A stretch of DNA of 64,000 bases, taken from assembly GCA_000702025.1 (NCBI GenBank), contig JNKJ01000014.1, forward strand, positions 124,001-188,000. The letters are read 5' to 3'. Below the pieces are notes generated by a model. That model was not told the DNA's origin. It ran no database searches and saw nothing but the letters and a program-made list of their open reading frames with translations. Numbering within the stretch: the first letter of the stretch is position 1; each line of letters opens with the position of its first letter. The position numbers and the translations under genes were made by a program. This stretch comes from Blautia schinkii DSM 10518 (GTDB lineage Bacteria > Bacillota > Clostridia > Lachnospirales > Lachnospiraceae). Of this stretch, positions 24,718-33,963 are shown piece after piece.

Positions 24718-25766
24718 GATTTTTCTCCCTCCTTATCCACATCTGACTCCACAGAATCAATATTTTTCATTCTATTTTCCACAGTATCCACAAAGGAATC
24801 TGATTCTTGACTTCCTACTGGATCTGATACTGCATCTCCTTCTGTGAGTTCAAGGAATATTTCTTCCAGAGATACTTTCTTAGACTGCATTTCCAGTATC
24901 GGACATTTAATCTCTGCCATCTTATAAAAGGCCTGTTCGCGGATATCTGCATCCTCTTGTGTGGTGACTTTAGCGTTCCATAACCCTTGTTCCTGGTTAT
25001 AGTCCATGGTTATCTCTTTTACGCCTTCAATCTGCTGCAGCGCTTCGCGGATGTCACTCTTTGAGCCTTTTACAAGCATGCTCAGATTGTTGGAGCCTGC
25101 TGCCAATCGGCTGAGATTATCCGGTGTATCGCTGGCGACAAGCTTTCCGTGGGAAATGATCATCACATAATCACAGACAGCGCTCACCTCTGAAAGGATA
25201 TGCGAGCTTAGGATTACGGTATGCTTCTTCTTTAACCCCTTGATGAGCGAACGGATTTCTATAATCTGCTTGGGGTCCAGGCCTACAGTTGGTTCATCAA
25301 GGATGATAACCTCCGGATAGCCCATGATTGCCTGCGCAAGTCCTACTCTCTGGCGATAGCCCTTAGAGAGATTCTTAATCAGGCGGTTTTTCATGTCTGT
25401 TATTTTTACCATTTCCATAATCTCTTCAATCATGGAATTTTTCTTATCTTTAGGGATTTTTTTTAAGTCAGCCGCGAATTTTAGATACTCCATTACCGTC
25501 ATATCGAAATAGAGCGGCGGCTGCTCCGGCAGATAGCCGATACATTTTTTCGCTTCCTCCGGCTCCTCCAGGATATCGTGTCCATCGATGACAACTTTAC
25601 CCTCTGTGGAAGCTATATAGCCGGTAATAATATTCATAGTTGTAGATTTTCCGGCGCCGTTTGGGCCCAGAAATCCATAGATTTTACCCTTCTCTATCTC
25701 AAAAGAAAGGTGGTCCACAGCCGTATGATCGCCATATCGCTTGACCAGATTACTCACTTCAATCAA
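24714..25766 (-). CDS. ABC transporter ATP-binding protein (GldA-like)
   Basis: About 350 residues. The start is a TTG at 25766 (read as MIEVSNLVKRYGDHTAVDHLSF), chosen because GGAGGAG sits 6 bases upstream and the ABC fold begins at once; the open frame extends farther but shows no homology there. Walker A is GPNGAGKS, the signature LSKGYRQRVG, Walker B VIILDEPTVGLDP, then the H-loop SSHI. The C-terminal domain of about 110 residues ends in an acidic Ser/Asp/Val-rich tail. It is the first gene of the Gld-like operon. Confidence 0.93.
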   Translation of the reverse strand: MIEVSNLVKRYGDHTAVDHLSFEIEKGKIYGFLGPNGAGKSTTMNIITGYIASTEGKVVIDGHDILEEPEEAKKCIGYLPEQPPLYFDMTVMEYLKFAADLKKIPKDKKNSMIEEIMEMVKITDMKNRLIKNLSKGYRQRVGLAQAIMGYPEVIILDEPTVGLDPKQIIEIRSLIKGLKKKHTVILSSHILSEVSAVCDYVMIISHGKLVASDTPDNLSRLAAGSNNLSMLVKGSKSDIREALQQIEGVKEITMDYNQEQGLWNAKVTTQEDADIREQAFYKMAEIKCPILEMQSKKVSLEEIFLELTEGDAVSDPVGSQESDSFVDTVENRMKNIDSVESDVDKEGEKS

Positions 25767-25978
25767 TTTACTCTCCTCCTTATATTCCGTTTTCCTTTTA
25801 GACAGTAGAAAACGCCCTCGGGTGAAACAGAGAATGGGGGAACCCAAGGGCATCTCTACTCATCTAAGTCTATGAAAAACTTGTGATGAAAATAGGATAA
25901 AAGTGTGATGATTTTGTGAAACTAAAAAGTAAACAACCTCCTGTGCTATCAGAAAAATCAGACCATCGAATTGTACGG

Positions 25979-26773
25979 TTAGCAAATAGGCTCTTTTAGC
26001 GGTGTTCCGGCTTTGCGGGGGAATTTGCCCGGTGTTTCCTTTACTTTATCAATGATAACCAATGATCTTTCTATTTCCGTTCCGGGAAGCGTGAAGTATT
26101 GGATGTCTTTTACATGGCCGCCAAGAATCTTGACTGCCTTGGCCGCCTGATCTGTTTCCTCCTGTACTTTTCCGGATTTATAGGAGATAAAAGTGCCTCC
26201 TGTTTTTACATAGGGAAGGCAGTATTCGCTTAAAGTCGCCAGATTTGATACTGCGCGTGATACACACATGTCGTATTTCTGGCGGTAGGCTTTATCTCTG
26301 GCATATTCCTCGGCGCGGCCATGGATTGCGGTTATATTATCTAATCCGAGGAGGGTAAAGGTTTCCTCGAGGAAGTTCACTCTCTTTCTGAGAGAGTCCA
26401 GGAGGCATACCTTGAGGTGGGGAAAGGCAATCTTTAAAGGGATTCCGGGAAATCCTGCGCCTGTACCCACGTCCATAACTGTTTTAACCTGCTTCATATC
26501 AACTGCTTGCACACACGCAAGGCTGTCTACAAAATGCTTGACCAGAACCTCCTGGAATTCTGTAATCCCTGTGAGGTTCATGACTTTATTTTTCTCTATC
26601 AAGTACTCATAATAGCGGATAAATTGGTTTTTCTGGCGCTCAGTAAGAGTAATATTAAGTTCGCTGCAACCTTTTTCTAATATACTTAAATTGTAGGAAG
26701 TACACAGTTTATCATTTAGCTCAAAGGCCGTAGATTCTTTTTCCTTCATATTATTGATCATGTCATTGGTCAT
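25979..26773 (-). CDS. rsmG: 16S rRNA (guanine527-N7)-methyltransferase RsmG
   Basis: 264 residues, with an N-terminal extension of about 25 residues before the usual RsmG start. The core has [21 protein letters not shown], the SAM motif [32 protein letters not shown], and [23 protein letters not shown]. It methylates G527 of 16S rRNA with S-adenosylmethionine. It overlaps the mnmG stop by 4 bp (ATGA). Confidence 0.97.
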   Translation of the reverse strand: MTNDMINNMKEKESTAFELNDKLCTSYNLSILEKGCSELNITLTERQKNQFIRYYEYLIEKNKVMNLTGITEFQEVLVKHFVDSLACVQAVDMKQVKTVMDVGTGAGFPGIPLKIAFPHLKVCLLDSLRKRVNFLEETFTLLGLDNITAIHGRAEEYARDKAYRQKYDMCVSRAVSNLATLSEYCLPYVKTGGTFISYKSGKVQEETDQAAKAVKILGGHVKDIQYFTLPGTEIERSLVIIDKVKETPGKFPRKAGTPLKEPIC

Positions 26774-28662
26774 GGGTTGTTTCTCCTTTTTGCATATTGC
26801 TCCAGATATACGAGAAGCACGGAAATATCTGCGGGGGACACGCCTGAGATGCGGGATGCCTGGCCAATGGATATCGGGCGGTAGGCTTCGAGCTTCTGAC
26901 GGGCTTCTATACGCAGACTGCCAACTTTTGCGTAATCAAGGTCCTGGGGAATCTTTCTTGCCTCAAGCTTCTTGAACTGTTCCACCTGCTTCATCTGACG
27001 GCGGATGTAACCGTCGTATTTTATATTAATGTCCACCTGCTCCATGACATCATATGGAAGCTCGGGACGGTCAGGGTCTATGGGTGCAACGGCTTCGTAT
27101 GACAGCTCAGGGCGGCGGATCAGCTCTGCAAGGGTCGTCCCGGATTTAAGAAGTGTGCTTCCGTATGATGCAAGAAGTTCCTGTACCTCTTTAGACGCGC
27201 CAATATTTGTATGCTCTACCCGTTTGATTTCCTCATCAATACGTTTTTCCTTTTCCACTATCTTAAGGTAGGTTTCCTCATCGATCAGGCCCACCTGATA
27301 GCCTTTTTTTCTAAGCCGCAGATCAGCGTTGTCCTGGCGGAGGAGCAGACGGTATTCCGCTCGGCTGGTCATCATACGGTAGGGCTCGTGATTCTCCTTT
27401 GTTACCAGATCATCAATCAGAACGCCTATATATGCTTCTGATCGGTCAAGGATCAGCATATCCTCACCTTTAATCTCCATAGCGGCGTTAATACCCGCGA
27501 TCAGTCCCTGGGCTGCAGCTTCCTCATATCCGGAGCTTCCGTTAAACTGTCCGGCGCTGAAAAGGCCTTTAATTGATTTAAACTCCAGGGTGGGATAAAG
27601 CTGGCGGGGGTTGATGCAGTCGTACTCAATGGCATAAGCATTTTTTACTATTCTGGCGTTTTCCAGACCCGGTACGGAGCGGTACATAGCATACTGCACG
27701 TCCTCCGGCAGGGAGCTGGACATTCCGCCGATATACATTTCATTTGTATAAAGACCTTCCGGCTCTATGAATACCTGGTGACGGTTTTTGTCGGAAAAGC
27801 GCACGACCTTATCCTCTATGGACGGGCAGTAACGGGGGCCTGTACCTTCAATCGCCCCGGAAAACAGAGGGGAGCGGTCCAGGTTGGCACGGATGATCTC
27901 GTGGGTCTTTTCATTGGTATAGGTAAGCCAGCAGGACTGCTGCTCAATCTGTACCTCCTCAGGGTCTGTAGAGAAGGAAAAAGGAACCACGCGTTCATCG
28001 CCAAACTGCTCTTCCATTTTGGTGAAGTCAATGGAATTCCCGGCAATACGGGCGGGTGTTCCTGTTTTGAAGCGGTACATTTCGATTCCCAGCTCTTTGA
28101 GAGAATCCGTGAGGTAATTGGCAGCCTGGAGGCCGTTTGGACCTGTATAATTGCTCACATCGCCGTAAATGCAGCGGGCTTTTAAATACGTTCCTGTGCA
28201 GAGGATTACTGCTTTACAGTTGTATATTGCACCAGAAAAGGTTTCTACGCCAACAATCCTTCCGTCCTCGACCAGGAGCTTTGTGACTTCTCCCTGTTTG
28301 ATGGTGAGATTCTTGGTTTCTTCCAGAGTGCGGCGCATCCGGTTGCTGTATGCCTGCTTGTCCGCCTGGGCGCGCAGGGAATGAACTGCGGGGCCTTTTG
28401 AACAGTTGAGCATTTTGGACTGGATGAAGGTTTTATCTATATTTTTTCCCATTTCTCCGCCTAATGCATCCAGCTCTCTTACCAGATGGCCCTTGGAGCT
28501 GCCGCCTATATTGGGATTACAGGGCATTAGCGCAATACTGTCCACGCTTACTGTAAACATAATTGTGGACAATCCAAGTCGTGCGCCGGCGAGAGCAGCC
28601 TCACAGCCGGCGTGCCCTGCGCCTACCACAACAATATCATAATCCTCTACTAAAGTTTTCAT
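26770..28662 (-). CDS. mnmG: tRNA uridine-5-carboxymethylaminomethyl modification enzyme MnmG (GidA)
   Basis: 630 residues. The FAD-binding GAGHAGC is at 14-20, [27 protein letters not shown] block present as [21 protein letters not shown], a second conserved block [21 protein letters not shown], and a C-terminal helical MnmE-binding domain ([18 protein letters not shown]). With MnmE it installs cmnm5U34 in several tRNAs, using glycine, FAD, NADH and methylene-THF. Canonical neighbours rsmG and mnmE flank it. Confidence 0.98.
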   Translation of the reverse strand: MKTLVEDYDIVVVGAGHAGCEAALAGARLGLSTIMFTVSVDSIALMPCNPNIGGSSKGHLVRELDALGGEMGKNIDKTFIQSKMLNCSKGPAVHSLRAQADKQAYSNRMRRTLEETKNLTIKQGEVTKLLVEDGRIVGVETFSGAIYNCKAVILCTGTYLKARCIYGDVSNYTGPNGLQAANYLTDSLKELGIEMYRFKTGTPARIAGNSIDFTKMEEQFGDERVVPFSFSTDPEEVQIEQQSCWLTYTNEKTHEIIRANLDRSPLFSGAIEGTGPRYCPSIEDKVVRFSDKNRHQVFIEPEGLYTNEMYIGGMSSSLPEDVQYAMYRSVPGLENARIVKNAYAIEYDCINPRQLYPTLEFKSIKGLFSAGQFNGSSGYEEAAAQGLIAGINAAMEIKGEDMLILDRSEAYIGVLIDDLVTKENHEPYRMMTSRAEYRLLLRQDNADLRLRKKGYQVGLIDEETYLKIVEKEKRIDEEIKRVEHTNIGASKEVQELLASYGSTLLKSGTTLAELIRRPELSYEAVAPIDPDRPELPYDVMEQVDINIKYDGYIRRQMKQVEQFKKLEARKIPQDLDYAKVGSLRIEARQKLEAYRPISIGQASRISGVSPADISVLLVYLEQYAKRRNNP

Positions 28663-28737
28663 ATATATTCTCCTCGTACTATAAATCCTTATATCTGCAA
28701 ATACATAATCACAGTTATTTCATACCCAAAATATTTG

Positions 28738-30111
28738 TTATTTTCCCATACAGAATTTACTGAATATCTCGTTTACCAAATCCTCACCCACAGATTCTCC
28801 AAGTATCTTACCAAGGCATTCGTATGCGTTCATCAAATCAATGGAAAAGAAATCCTCTGGCATTCCAAGTTCAATACTCTGTCTTACCAGCTTAAGGCTC
28901 GCCGCTGCTTCTTCAAGTGCTTCCTTATGGCGGGCATTGGTGATATATACCTCATCGTTAAAGGTCAGGCTTCCGCTGAAGAACATGGTCTTGATTTTCT
29001 CCTCCAGCTCACGGATACCTGTCTCCTCTTTGGCTGAAATGGGAATCACCGGATGTCCGGTGCGGGTTTTTAATGATTCTATATCAACGACCGGGGATAA
29101 ATCTGTTTTATTATAAAGTACAATCGCTTTTTTACCTTCCAGCATGGAGATGATCTGTTCGTCGTTTTCATCCAAAGGAGTGGATGAATCCACAACATAG
29201 AGAATTAAATCCGCATCCCGGGCAATCTCCTTGGCGCGGCCTACGCCGATTTTTTCCACAATGTCGTCTGTATCACGGATTCCTGCAGTGTCTACCATTT
29301 TCAAGGTGATGCCGTGAAGGGTGATGTATTCCTCCAGAATGTCACGTGTAGTACCTGCTATGTCAGTGACGATAGCCCTATTCTCTCCGACCAAAAGGTT
29401 TAAAAGAGAGGATTTTCCGGCATTTGGCTTGCCCAGAATGACGGTCTGGATTCCCTCCTGAATCATCTTTCCATCAGAAGCTGTTTTCAACAAATTTTCT
29501 ATCTCTTCCTGCTCTTTATCAACAATCTTAAGGAGTTCCTGTGGATAACCGTCGAGACTGATGTGTTCGGGGTCATCCAAAGCGGATTCTATATAGGCAA
29601 TATGATAGATGAGGTTACTTCTGATTTCCTTAATGGCACGGTGTACAGAGCCTCGAAGCTGATCCATAGAACTCTTCAGTGCATATTCATTTTTTGCCTG
29701 GATGACATCCATGACAGCCTCGGCTTGGGAAAGGTCAAGACGCCCGTTCAGGAAGGCGCGTTTTGTAAATTCGCCGGGGGCGGCGATTTTTGCACCGTTT
29801 TTAATCACGGTTTCCAGGACACGCTTCATGGCGTAAACACCGCCGTGACAGTCTATTTCCACAGTATCTTCGCCTGTGAAGGTGCGGGGAGCTTTCATGA
29901 CCATCACCAGGACCTCGTCTATGAGTTCATCTTTATCGTAGATATATCCGTAGTGGATTGTATGGGTGTTTACTTCTTTTATTTTCTTTTTCCCGCCCTT
30001 GGAGCGGTATATATGGGATACCACCTCCAGCGCTTCAGGACCGCTTATGCGGACTATGCCAATTCCGGAGGCACTCATGGCTGTTGATATTGCTGCAATT
30101 GTTGTTTCCAT
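28738..30111 (-). CDS. mnmE: tRNA modification GTPase MnmE (TrmE)
   Basis: 457 residues. An N-terminal folate-binding domain (TIAAISTAMSASGIGIVRISG ... EIDCHGG...GEFTKRAFLNGRLDLSQAEAVMD), then the G domain with P-loop GKPNAGKS (227-234), DTAGIRDT, and NKTD, and the C-terminal CMGK motif carrying the catalytic Cys. It is the partner of MnmG in U34 modification. Confidence 0.98.
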   Translation of the reverse strand: METTIAAISTAMSASGIGIVRISGPEALEVVSHIYRSKGGKKKIKEVNTHTIHYGYIYDKDELIDEVLVMVMKAPRTFTGEDTVEIDCHGGVYAMKRVLETVIKNGAKIAAPGEFTKRAFLNGRLDLSQAEAVMDVIQAKNEYALKSSMDQLRGSVHRAIKEIRSNLIYHIAYIESALDDPEHISLDGYPQELLKIVDKEQEEIENLLKTASDGKMIQEGIQTVILGKPNAGKSSLLNLLVGENRAIVTDIAGTTRDILEEYITLHGITLKMVDTAGIRDTDDIVEKIGVGRAKEIARDADLILYVVDSSTPLDENDEQIISMLEGKKAIVLYNKTDLSPVVDIESLKTRTGHPVIPISAKEETGIRELEEKIKTMFFSGSLTFNDEVYITNARHKEALEEAAASLKLVRQSIELGMPEDFFSIDLMNAYECLGKILGESVGEDLVNEIFSKFCMGK

Positions 30112-30222
30112 TCTTTTCCTCCTGCTAGATTCTTACTTCTCATTATCTTGTGTTATCATAGTTCATAAATCTCTAAAAAGCAAGTATCACCTTATATTTC
30201 AAAACCCATTTGATAAACAAAA

Positions 30223-30253
30223 CCGCCCATGCTCCAACGGAGTGATGGGCGGC
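30223..30253 (-). terminator. Terminator after jag
   Basis: CCGCCCAT...ATGGGCGG stem with an inner CTCC/GGAG stem, followed on the minus strand by TTTTGTTT. It lies between jag and mnmE. Confidence 0.85.
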
Positions 30254-30259
30254 TTCTGT

Positions 30260-31300
30260 TCAGCCTCTTTTTAATTTAACAACTACATGGCGGTATGGTT
30301 CTTCACCTTCGCTGACTGTTTCTACAAATTTATTTCCCTGCAGTGCAGAGTGGATGATTCTTCTTTCGTATGGATTCATTGGCTCAAGTACTACTGGTTT
30401 TCTTGTTTTCTTAACCTTATAGGCAATGCCTCTGGCCAGGTTTTCCAATGTGTCTTTTCTGCGTCTGCGGTAGTCTTCTGTATCCAGCTTTACGCGGATG
30501 TAATTTACTTTACCTTTGTTGACCACCAGGCTAGTAAGATACTGTAAGGAATCTAAAGTCTGTCCTCTCTTACCGATGAGGATTCCCATATCCGCTCCTT
30601 CGAAATCTACTTCCAGGCATCCATCATTTGTATTATACTTGGAGGTAATCTCTACATCGCCAAGGTTCATGGATGCAAATACGTCACGAAGAAATACTTT
30701 TGCTCTTTCTTCGATTTCTTTGATTTCTTCCGGATCTGTAATCACTTCTACCGGCTTGCTTGCCTTAACTGGCTTCTCTTTTACAGGTCTTTCCTTCAAA
30801 GCCTTTTCACGCGGCTGTTTTTCCCTTAATGGCTTTTCCCTGAAAGATTTATCTGCTTTTTCCGGCCTGTCCTGTCGGTCTACTTTATCGGCTCTCTCCT
30901 TAGGCTGTCTCTCTTTCACGGGCTTGGGCTGTTTTTCTTTAAACTCTTTGAACTCTTTAACTTCTTTAAACTCTTTCGGTTCTTTGGTTTCTTTAATTTC
31001 CCTAACCGGTTTTGCATGCACCGGCTTTGGTGCAGGCTTCGGCGCTTCTTTTTTCTTCTCTTCTTTAATCGCGTCTATCTTAACCGCACCTAAAATCTCC
31101 TTAATTTCATCATCCTCGGATACGGTTTCAATCTTACGGGCCTTAATGACAGCGGGCTTGCTGCCAATACCGAAAAATCCGGAACTGCCTTCGCTGATTA
31201 CCTGTATTTCCAGTTGATCACTGGAGGTACCGAGCTCTATACATGCCTTTGTGATCGCTTCACTTTTTGTCTTTGCTGAAAACTGAATGAAATCCTCCAT
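30260..31300 (-). CDS. jag: RNA-binding protein KhpB/Jag (SpoIIIJ-associated)
   Basis: 346 residues, longer than the usual 200-250 because of a Lys/Glu/Pro-rich linker (about 75-190, repeats of KEFKEVK, KERP). The Jag_N domain (MEDFIQFSAKTKSEAITKACIELGTSSDQLEIQV) is followed after the linker by a KH domain with GILIGKRGQTLDSLQYLTSLVVN and an R3H domain (AYKVKKTRKPVVLEPMNPYERRIIHSALQ). It binds RNA with KhpA and affects cell division and envelope regulation in Gram-positive bacteria. It is next to yidC as usual. Confidence 0.95.
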   Translation of the reverse strand: MEDFIQFSAKTKSEAITKACIELGTSSDQLEIQVISEGSSGFFGIGSKPAVIKARKIETVSEDDEIKEILGAVKIDAIKEEKKKEAPKPAPKPVHAKPVREIKETKEPKEFKEVKEFKEFKEKQPKPVKERQPKERADKVDRQDRPEKADKSFREKPLREKQPREKALKERPVKEKPVKASKPVEVITDPEEIKEIEERAKVFLRDVFASMNLGDVEITSKYNTNDGCLEVDFEGADMGILIGKRGQTLDSLQYLTSLVVNKGKVNYIRVKLDTEDYRRRRKDTLENLARGIAYKVKKTRKPVVLEPMNPYERRIIHSALQGNKFVETVSEGEEPYRHVVVKLKRG

Positions 31301-31321
31301 TATGAACCCCTCCGTTCCTGA

Positions 31322-32629
31322 TTATTTCTTCTTGTTTCTCTCGTTAAAATCTCTGACCATATTTGCTTTGGCTGTTATACTTCCGGGTTTCGCATTCGCT
31401 GCTTTCTGGTAGGATTCTTCAACTTTTTGCTTTTTCTCATTGACGTTTCCGCCGCCGCTGCCTTTGGTAATCTTAGCGGTATCTATATTTCTAACATTCT
31501 GATGAGCCTGATTCGTAATCTTCTGAGGCGGAAGTCCGGCTTTTTCGCGTTTCTTCTCCATCTTCTTGAGATTCTCGTTGATCAGATCATCAATCTGGAT
31601 CTTGTCCATGTGACGGTTAATGATCACCTGCTGGACGCTTCGTACCACAGCACTCGCAATCCAGTAAATACCAAGACCTACAGGGAAAGTGAAACAGAAA
31701 ACTGCAGACATGATAGGCATTACCATGTTCATGGTTTTCATGGAATTCATCATGGTGTTCTGCTCGCCGTCCTGAGTAGCTGCCTGCGGCATCAGCTTTA
31801 AGTTCAGCATCTGGGTAGCCCAGGCAAGGATTGGAATCATAATTGCCGCAATTGCCAGAATAATTGCTCCACCTGCAAAAGCTGCCTTAATGTAAGTTAA
31901 AGGCTGGTCGGCAATGTTCAGTCCAAAAAAGTTCTGCATCTTGGAAATCTCGTGAGCTGTGTTGTCAATCAGTCCGGAAAAACCGGAGAACTGGCTCATC
32001 TCACTGAAATCTTTCCACTGTGAGGGGGACAATGCATATAAAAAGTCAATAACAGAGTCTTTGGTAGCCACTTCGGTACCTTTTTCCATTATCAACTGTA
32101 CACGGGTCATTTTGTTATCCGTGATAAAATTCTGTAATAAGCTTGTGTAGTCGCCTACACCGACGATGTGGTTCACTGCTTCTGTAAAAATGTCGCGGAC
32201 ACTTCCTACATAAGCGGGAATCTTATAGATAACCTGCCACAATGCCATCAATATCGGGAACTGTATGGCAAGCTGTACGCAGCTTCCTGTTGGGGAAACA
32301 CCGTATTTCTGGTAGATTGCCTGTGTCTCCTCCTGCATTTTCTGCATGGAAACCTGGTCTTTCTTTCCCTGATATTTTTTCTGAACCTTCTGCATCTCGG
32401 GCTGCATGATTGCACTTAATTTTGAGAACTTCTGCTGTTTAATCTGCAGAGGTGTCATGAGCGCAAAAATAATGATACTGAAAATGATAATACAAAGACC
32501 TAGATTCTGGATGCCGAAAAGGCCGTCCAGCACTTTGTATATACCATTCATAATCCATCCCATCACTGACGCAACTTGTCCGATAATGGGAATACCGCTC
32601 TTTGTAGCTAAAAACATCTCCAAGTTCAT
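31322..32629 (-). CDS. yidC: Membrane protein insertase YidC/SpoIIIJ
   Basis: 435 residues, long for a Gram-positive YidC because of a charged C-terminal tail (about 340-435, rich in K/N/Q). No lipobox is present. Five membrane helices; the cytoplasmic loop QKFSKLSAIMQPEMQKVQKKYQGKKDQ and the second conserved stretch PTGSCVQLAIQFPILMALWQVIYKIP are typical. A large extracytoplasmic loop lies at about 160-240. The annotated ATG is only 2 nt from AGGAGG; the TTG two codons later is 8 nt away and may be the true start. Confidence 0.95.
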   Translation of the reverse strand: MNLEMFLATKSGIPIIGQVASVMGWIMNGIYKVLDGLFGIQNLGLCIIIFSIIIFALMTPLQIKQQKFSKLSAIMQPEMQKVQKKYQGKKDQVSMQKMQEETQAIYQKYGVSPTGSCVQLAIQFPILMALWQVIYKIPAYVGSVRDIFTEAVNHIVGVGDYTSLLQNFITDNKMTRVQLIMEKGTEVATKDSVIDFLYALSPSQWKDFSEMSQFSGFSGLIDNTAHEISKMQNFFGLNIADQPLTYIKAAFAGGAIILAIAAIMIPILAWATQMLNLKLMPQAATQDGEQNTMMNSMKTMNMVMPIMSAVFCFTFPVGLGIYWIASAVVRSVQQVIINRHMDKIQIDDLINENLKKMEKKREKAGLPPQKITNQAHQNVRNIDTAKITKGSGGGNVNEKKQKVEESYQKAANAKPGSITAKANMVRDFNERNKKK

Positions 32630-32639
32630 TTCCTCCTAA

Positions 32640-32852
32640 TTATGGCACAGGGTCATAGCCTCCATGGGAAAAAGGATTACATCTGAGTATCCTCCAAACC
32701 GCAAGCAGACCACCCTTGACTGCGCCATATTTCTCGATTGCTTCTAATCCGTATTGAGAACATGTGGGAATATAAGGACATTTCGTTCTCTTCATCGGCG
32801 ATAAATAAATTTGATAGAGCCGAATTATCTTAATTAGAATTTTTTTCATCAT
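32640..32852 (-). CDS. yidD: Membrane protein insertion efficiency factor YidD
   Basis: 70 residues with the YidD signature [36 protein letters not shown] and [17 protein letters not shown]; the three conserved cysteines are present. It assists YidC-dependent insertion at the inner face of the membrane. It overlaps rnpA by 23 bp and is followed by yidC. Confidence 0.96.
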   Translation of the reverse strand: MMKKILIKIIRLYQIYLSPMKRTKCPYIPTCSQYGLEAIEKYGAVKGGLLAVWRILRCNPFSHGGYDPVP

Positions 32853-33192
32853 TGTTTTTACCTGCTATGTGATGCTTGTCCGCCAGATGCAATAAAGCAC
32901 TCTCAATTTCATGAAAGCTGATATTCTTTGCCGAAGGCCGGGCCACCACTACAATATCCAAACTCTTGTTAAAATCTTTTTCATTTAATCGATAACTCTC
33001 TCTGATCAACCTGGTGATTCTGTGGCGTACCACACTATTCCCTACTTTTTTACTTACAGATATTCCCAGACGATTCTTCATGTATTGGTTTTCCAATACG
33101 TACATCACCAGATACCGATTTGCTTTTGATGTTCCTTTTTGGTAAACTTTCTGAAAATCTCTATTCTTTTTTAAGGACTCAGAATGTATCAT
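32830..33192 (-). CDS. rnpA: Ribonuclease P protein component
   Basis: 120 residues from [20 protein letters not shown]. The start at 33192 has GAAGGAGGATTCG upstream; the longer open frame lacks one. The RNR motif region [22 protein letters not shown] and [10 protein letters not shown] are clear. It is the basic cofactor of the RNase P ribozyme that matures tRNA 5' ends. It is located between rpmH and yidD as usual. Confidence 0.96.
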   Translation of the reverse strand: MIHSESLKKNRDFQKVYQKGTSKANRYLVMYVLENQYMKNRLGISVSKKVGNSVVRHRITRLIRESYRLNEKDFNKSLDIVVVARPSAKNISFHEIESALLHLADKHHIAGKNNDEKNSN

Positions 33193-33267
33193 CGAATCCT
33201 CCTTCTTTAATAATACGTCTGCATCTACATTTCTGTACGGAGCAGCCGTCATTCATGAATAGAAGAA

Positions 33268-33289
33268 AAGACCACATAACTGCGGTCTT
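33268..33289 (-). terminator. Hairpin between rpmH and rnpA
   Basis: AAGACC..ca..GGTCTT stem followed by TTCTTC on the minus strand. It is a weak attenuator-like terminator that may lower rnpA expression relative to rpmH. Confidence 0.55.
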
Positions 33290-33294
33290 ATATC

Positions 33295-33429
33295 TTACGC
33301 TGATAATTGCTTTCTTCCTTTTAATCTTCTTGCAGCTAATACTTTACGGCCGGCCTTAGTGCTCATGCGAGCTCTGAAGCCATGAACCTTTGCTCTTGAT
33401 CTCTTTTTCGGCTGAAATGTCATCTTCAT
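33295..33429 (-). CDS. rpmH: 50S ribosomal protein L34
   Basis: 44 residues, [20 protein letters not shown] then [20 protein letters not shown] and QLSA, the full L34 sequence. GGAGG lies about 10 bases before the ATG. It is the first gene of the left-arm operon and marks the left edge of oriC. Confidence 0.98.
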   Translation of the reverse strand: MKMTFQPKKRSRAKVHGFRARMSTKAGRKVLAARRLKGRKQLSA

Positions 33430-33481
33430 AGGTAAAGCACCTCCTTTATCTATTTATTTTCCCTATTAGAACATCATTTCA

Positions 33482-33510
33482 ATTATATGCATAATCCCTC
33501 TTTTCGTCAA
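33482..33510 (-). promoter_or_regulatory. Promoter of the rpmH operon
   Basis: Minus strand: TTGACG (33510-33505), 17-bp spacer, perfect TATAAT (33487-33482), about 50 bp before the rpmH start. Confidence 0.85.
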
Positions 33511-33539
33511 GTAAAAAAAATTGAAAACCTTTTGTAGTA

Positions 33540-33900
33540 TTTTGCTTGAATGTGGAAGATTATTTTGGTTTACGTAAGATTATCCACAATTTGTGGATAA
33601 CTTGTGGATAACTTGTGGAATAACTGTAGATATATCCACTTTTAACGACTTATTTTTACACATAGTTTTTTAAAAACCTTTTATTTGAGCCGTTTCGACA
33701 GTGGACAGAATTATACACATATTTTTCAACTTTTCCACGTTCCGTGTTGCTTTATGGTAACCTGTAAGAGGATATACACCTTTATCCACATCTATCCACA
33801 TACATAATGTTGAAAAATAATGAAAAAATAATGCTTTATTTTGGGCATTGCGAAAAAGGATTATTTATTATAATATATAAAAGGATATTTATGTCTTTTA
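33540..33900. other. oriC: Replication origin oriC, upstream DnaA-box cluster and AT-rich unwinding region
   Basis: DnaA boxes TTATCCACA or its complement occur at 33580-33588, 33592-33600, 33603-33611 and 33782-33790. Near-matches lie at 33614 (TGTGGAATA), 33792-33800 (CTATCCACA) and other TATCCAC sites. A very AT-rich stretch (about 33800-33900) next to dnaA is the probable unwinding element. Gene polarity switches here, as expected at an origin. Confidence 0.92.
33848..33876 (+). promoter_or_regulatory. Probable dnaA promoter
   Basis: TTGCGA, 17-bp spacer, TAATAT, ending about 87 bp before dnaA, within the AT-rich part of oriC. Nearby DnaA boxes would allow autoregulation. Confidence 0.5.
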
Positions 33901-33963
33901 CAAGACTTGAGAAGATTAACTACTTATTATATATAGAAGTTAAATGAACCGGGAGAGACGAAA

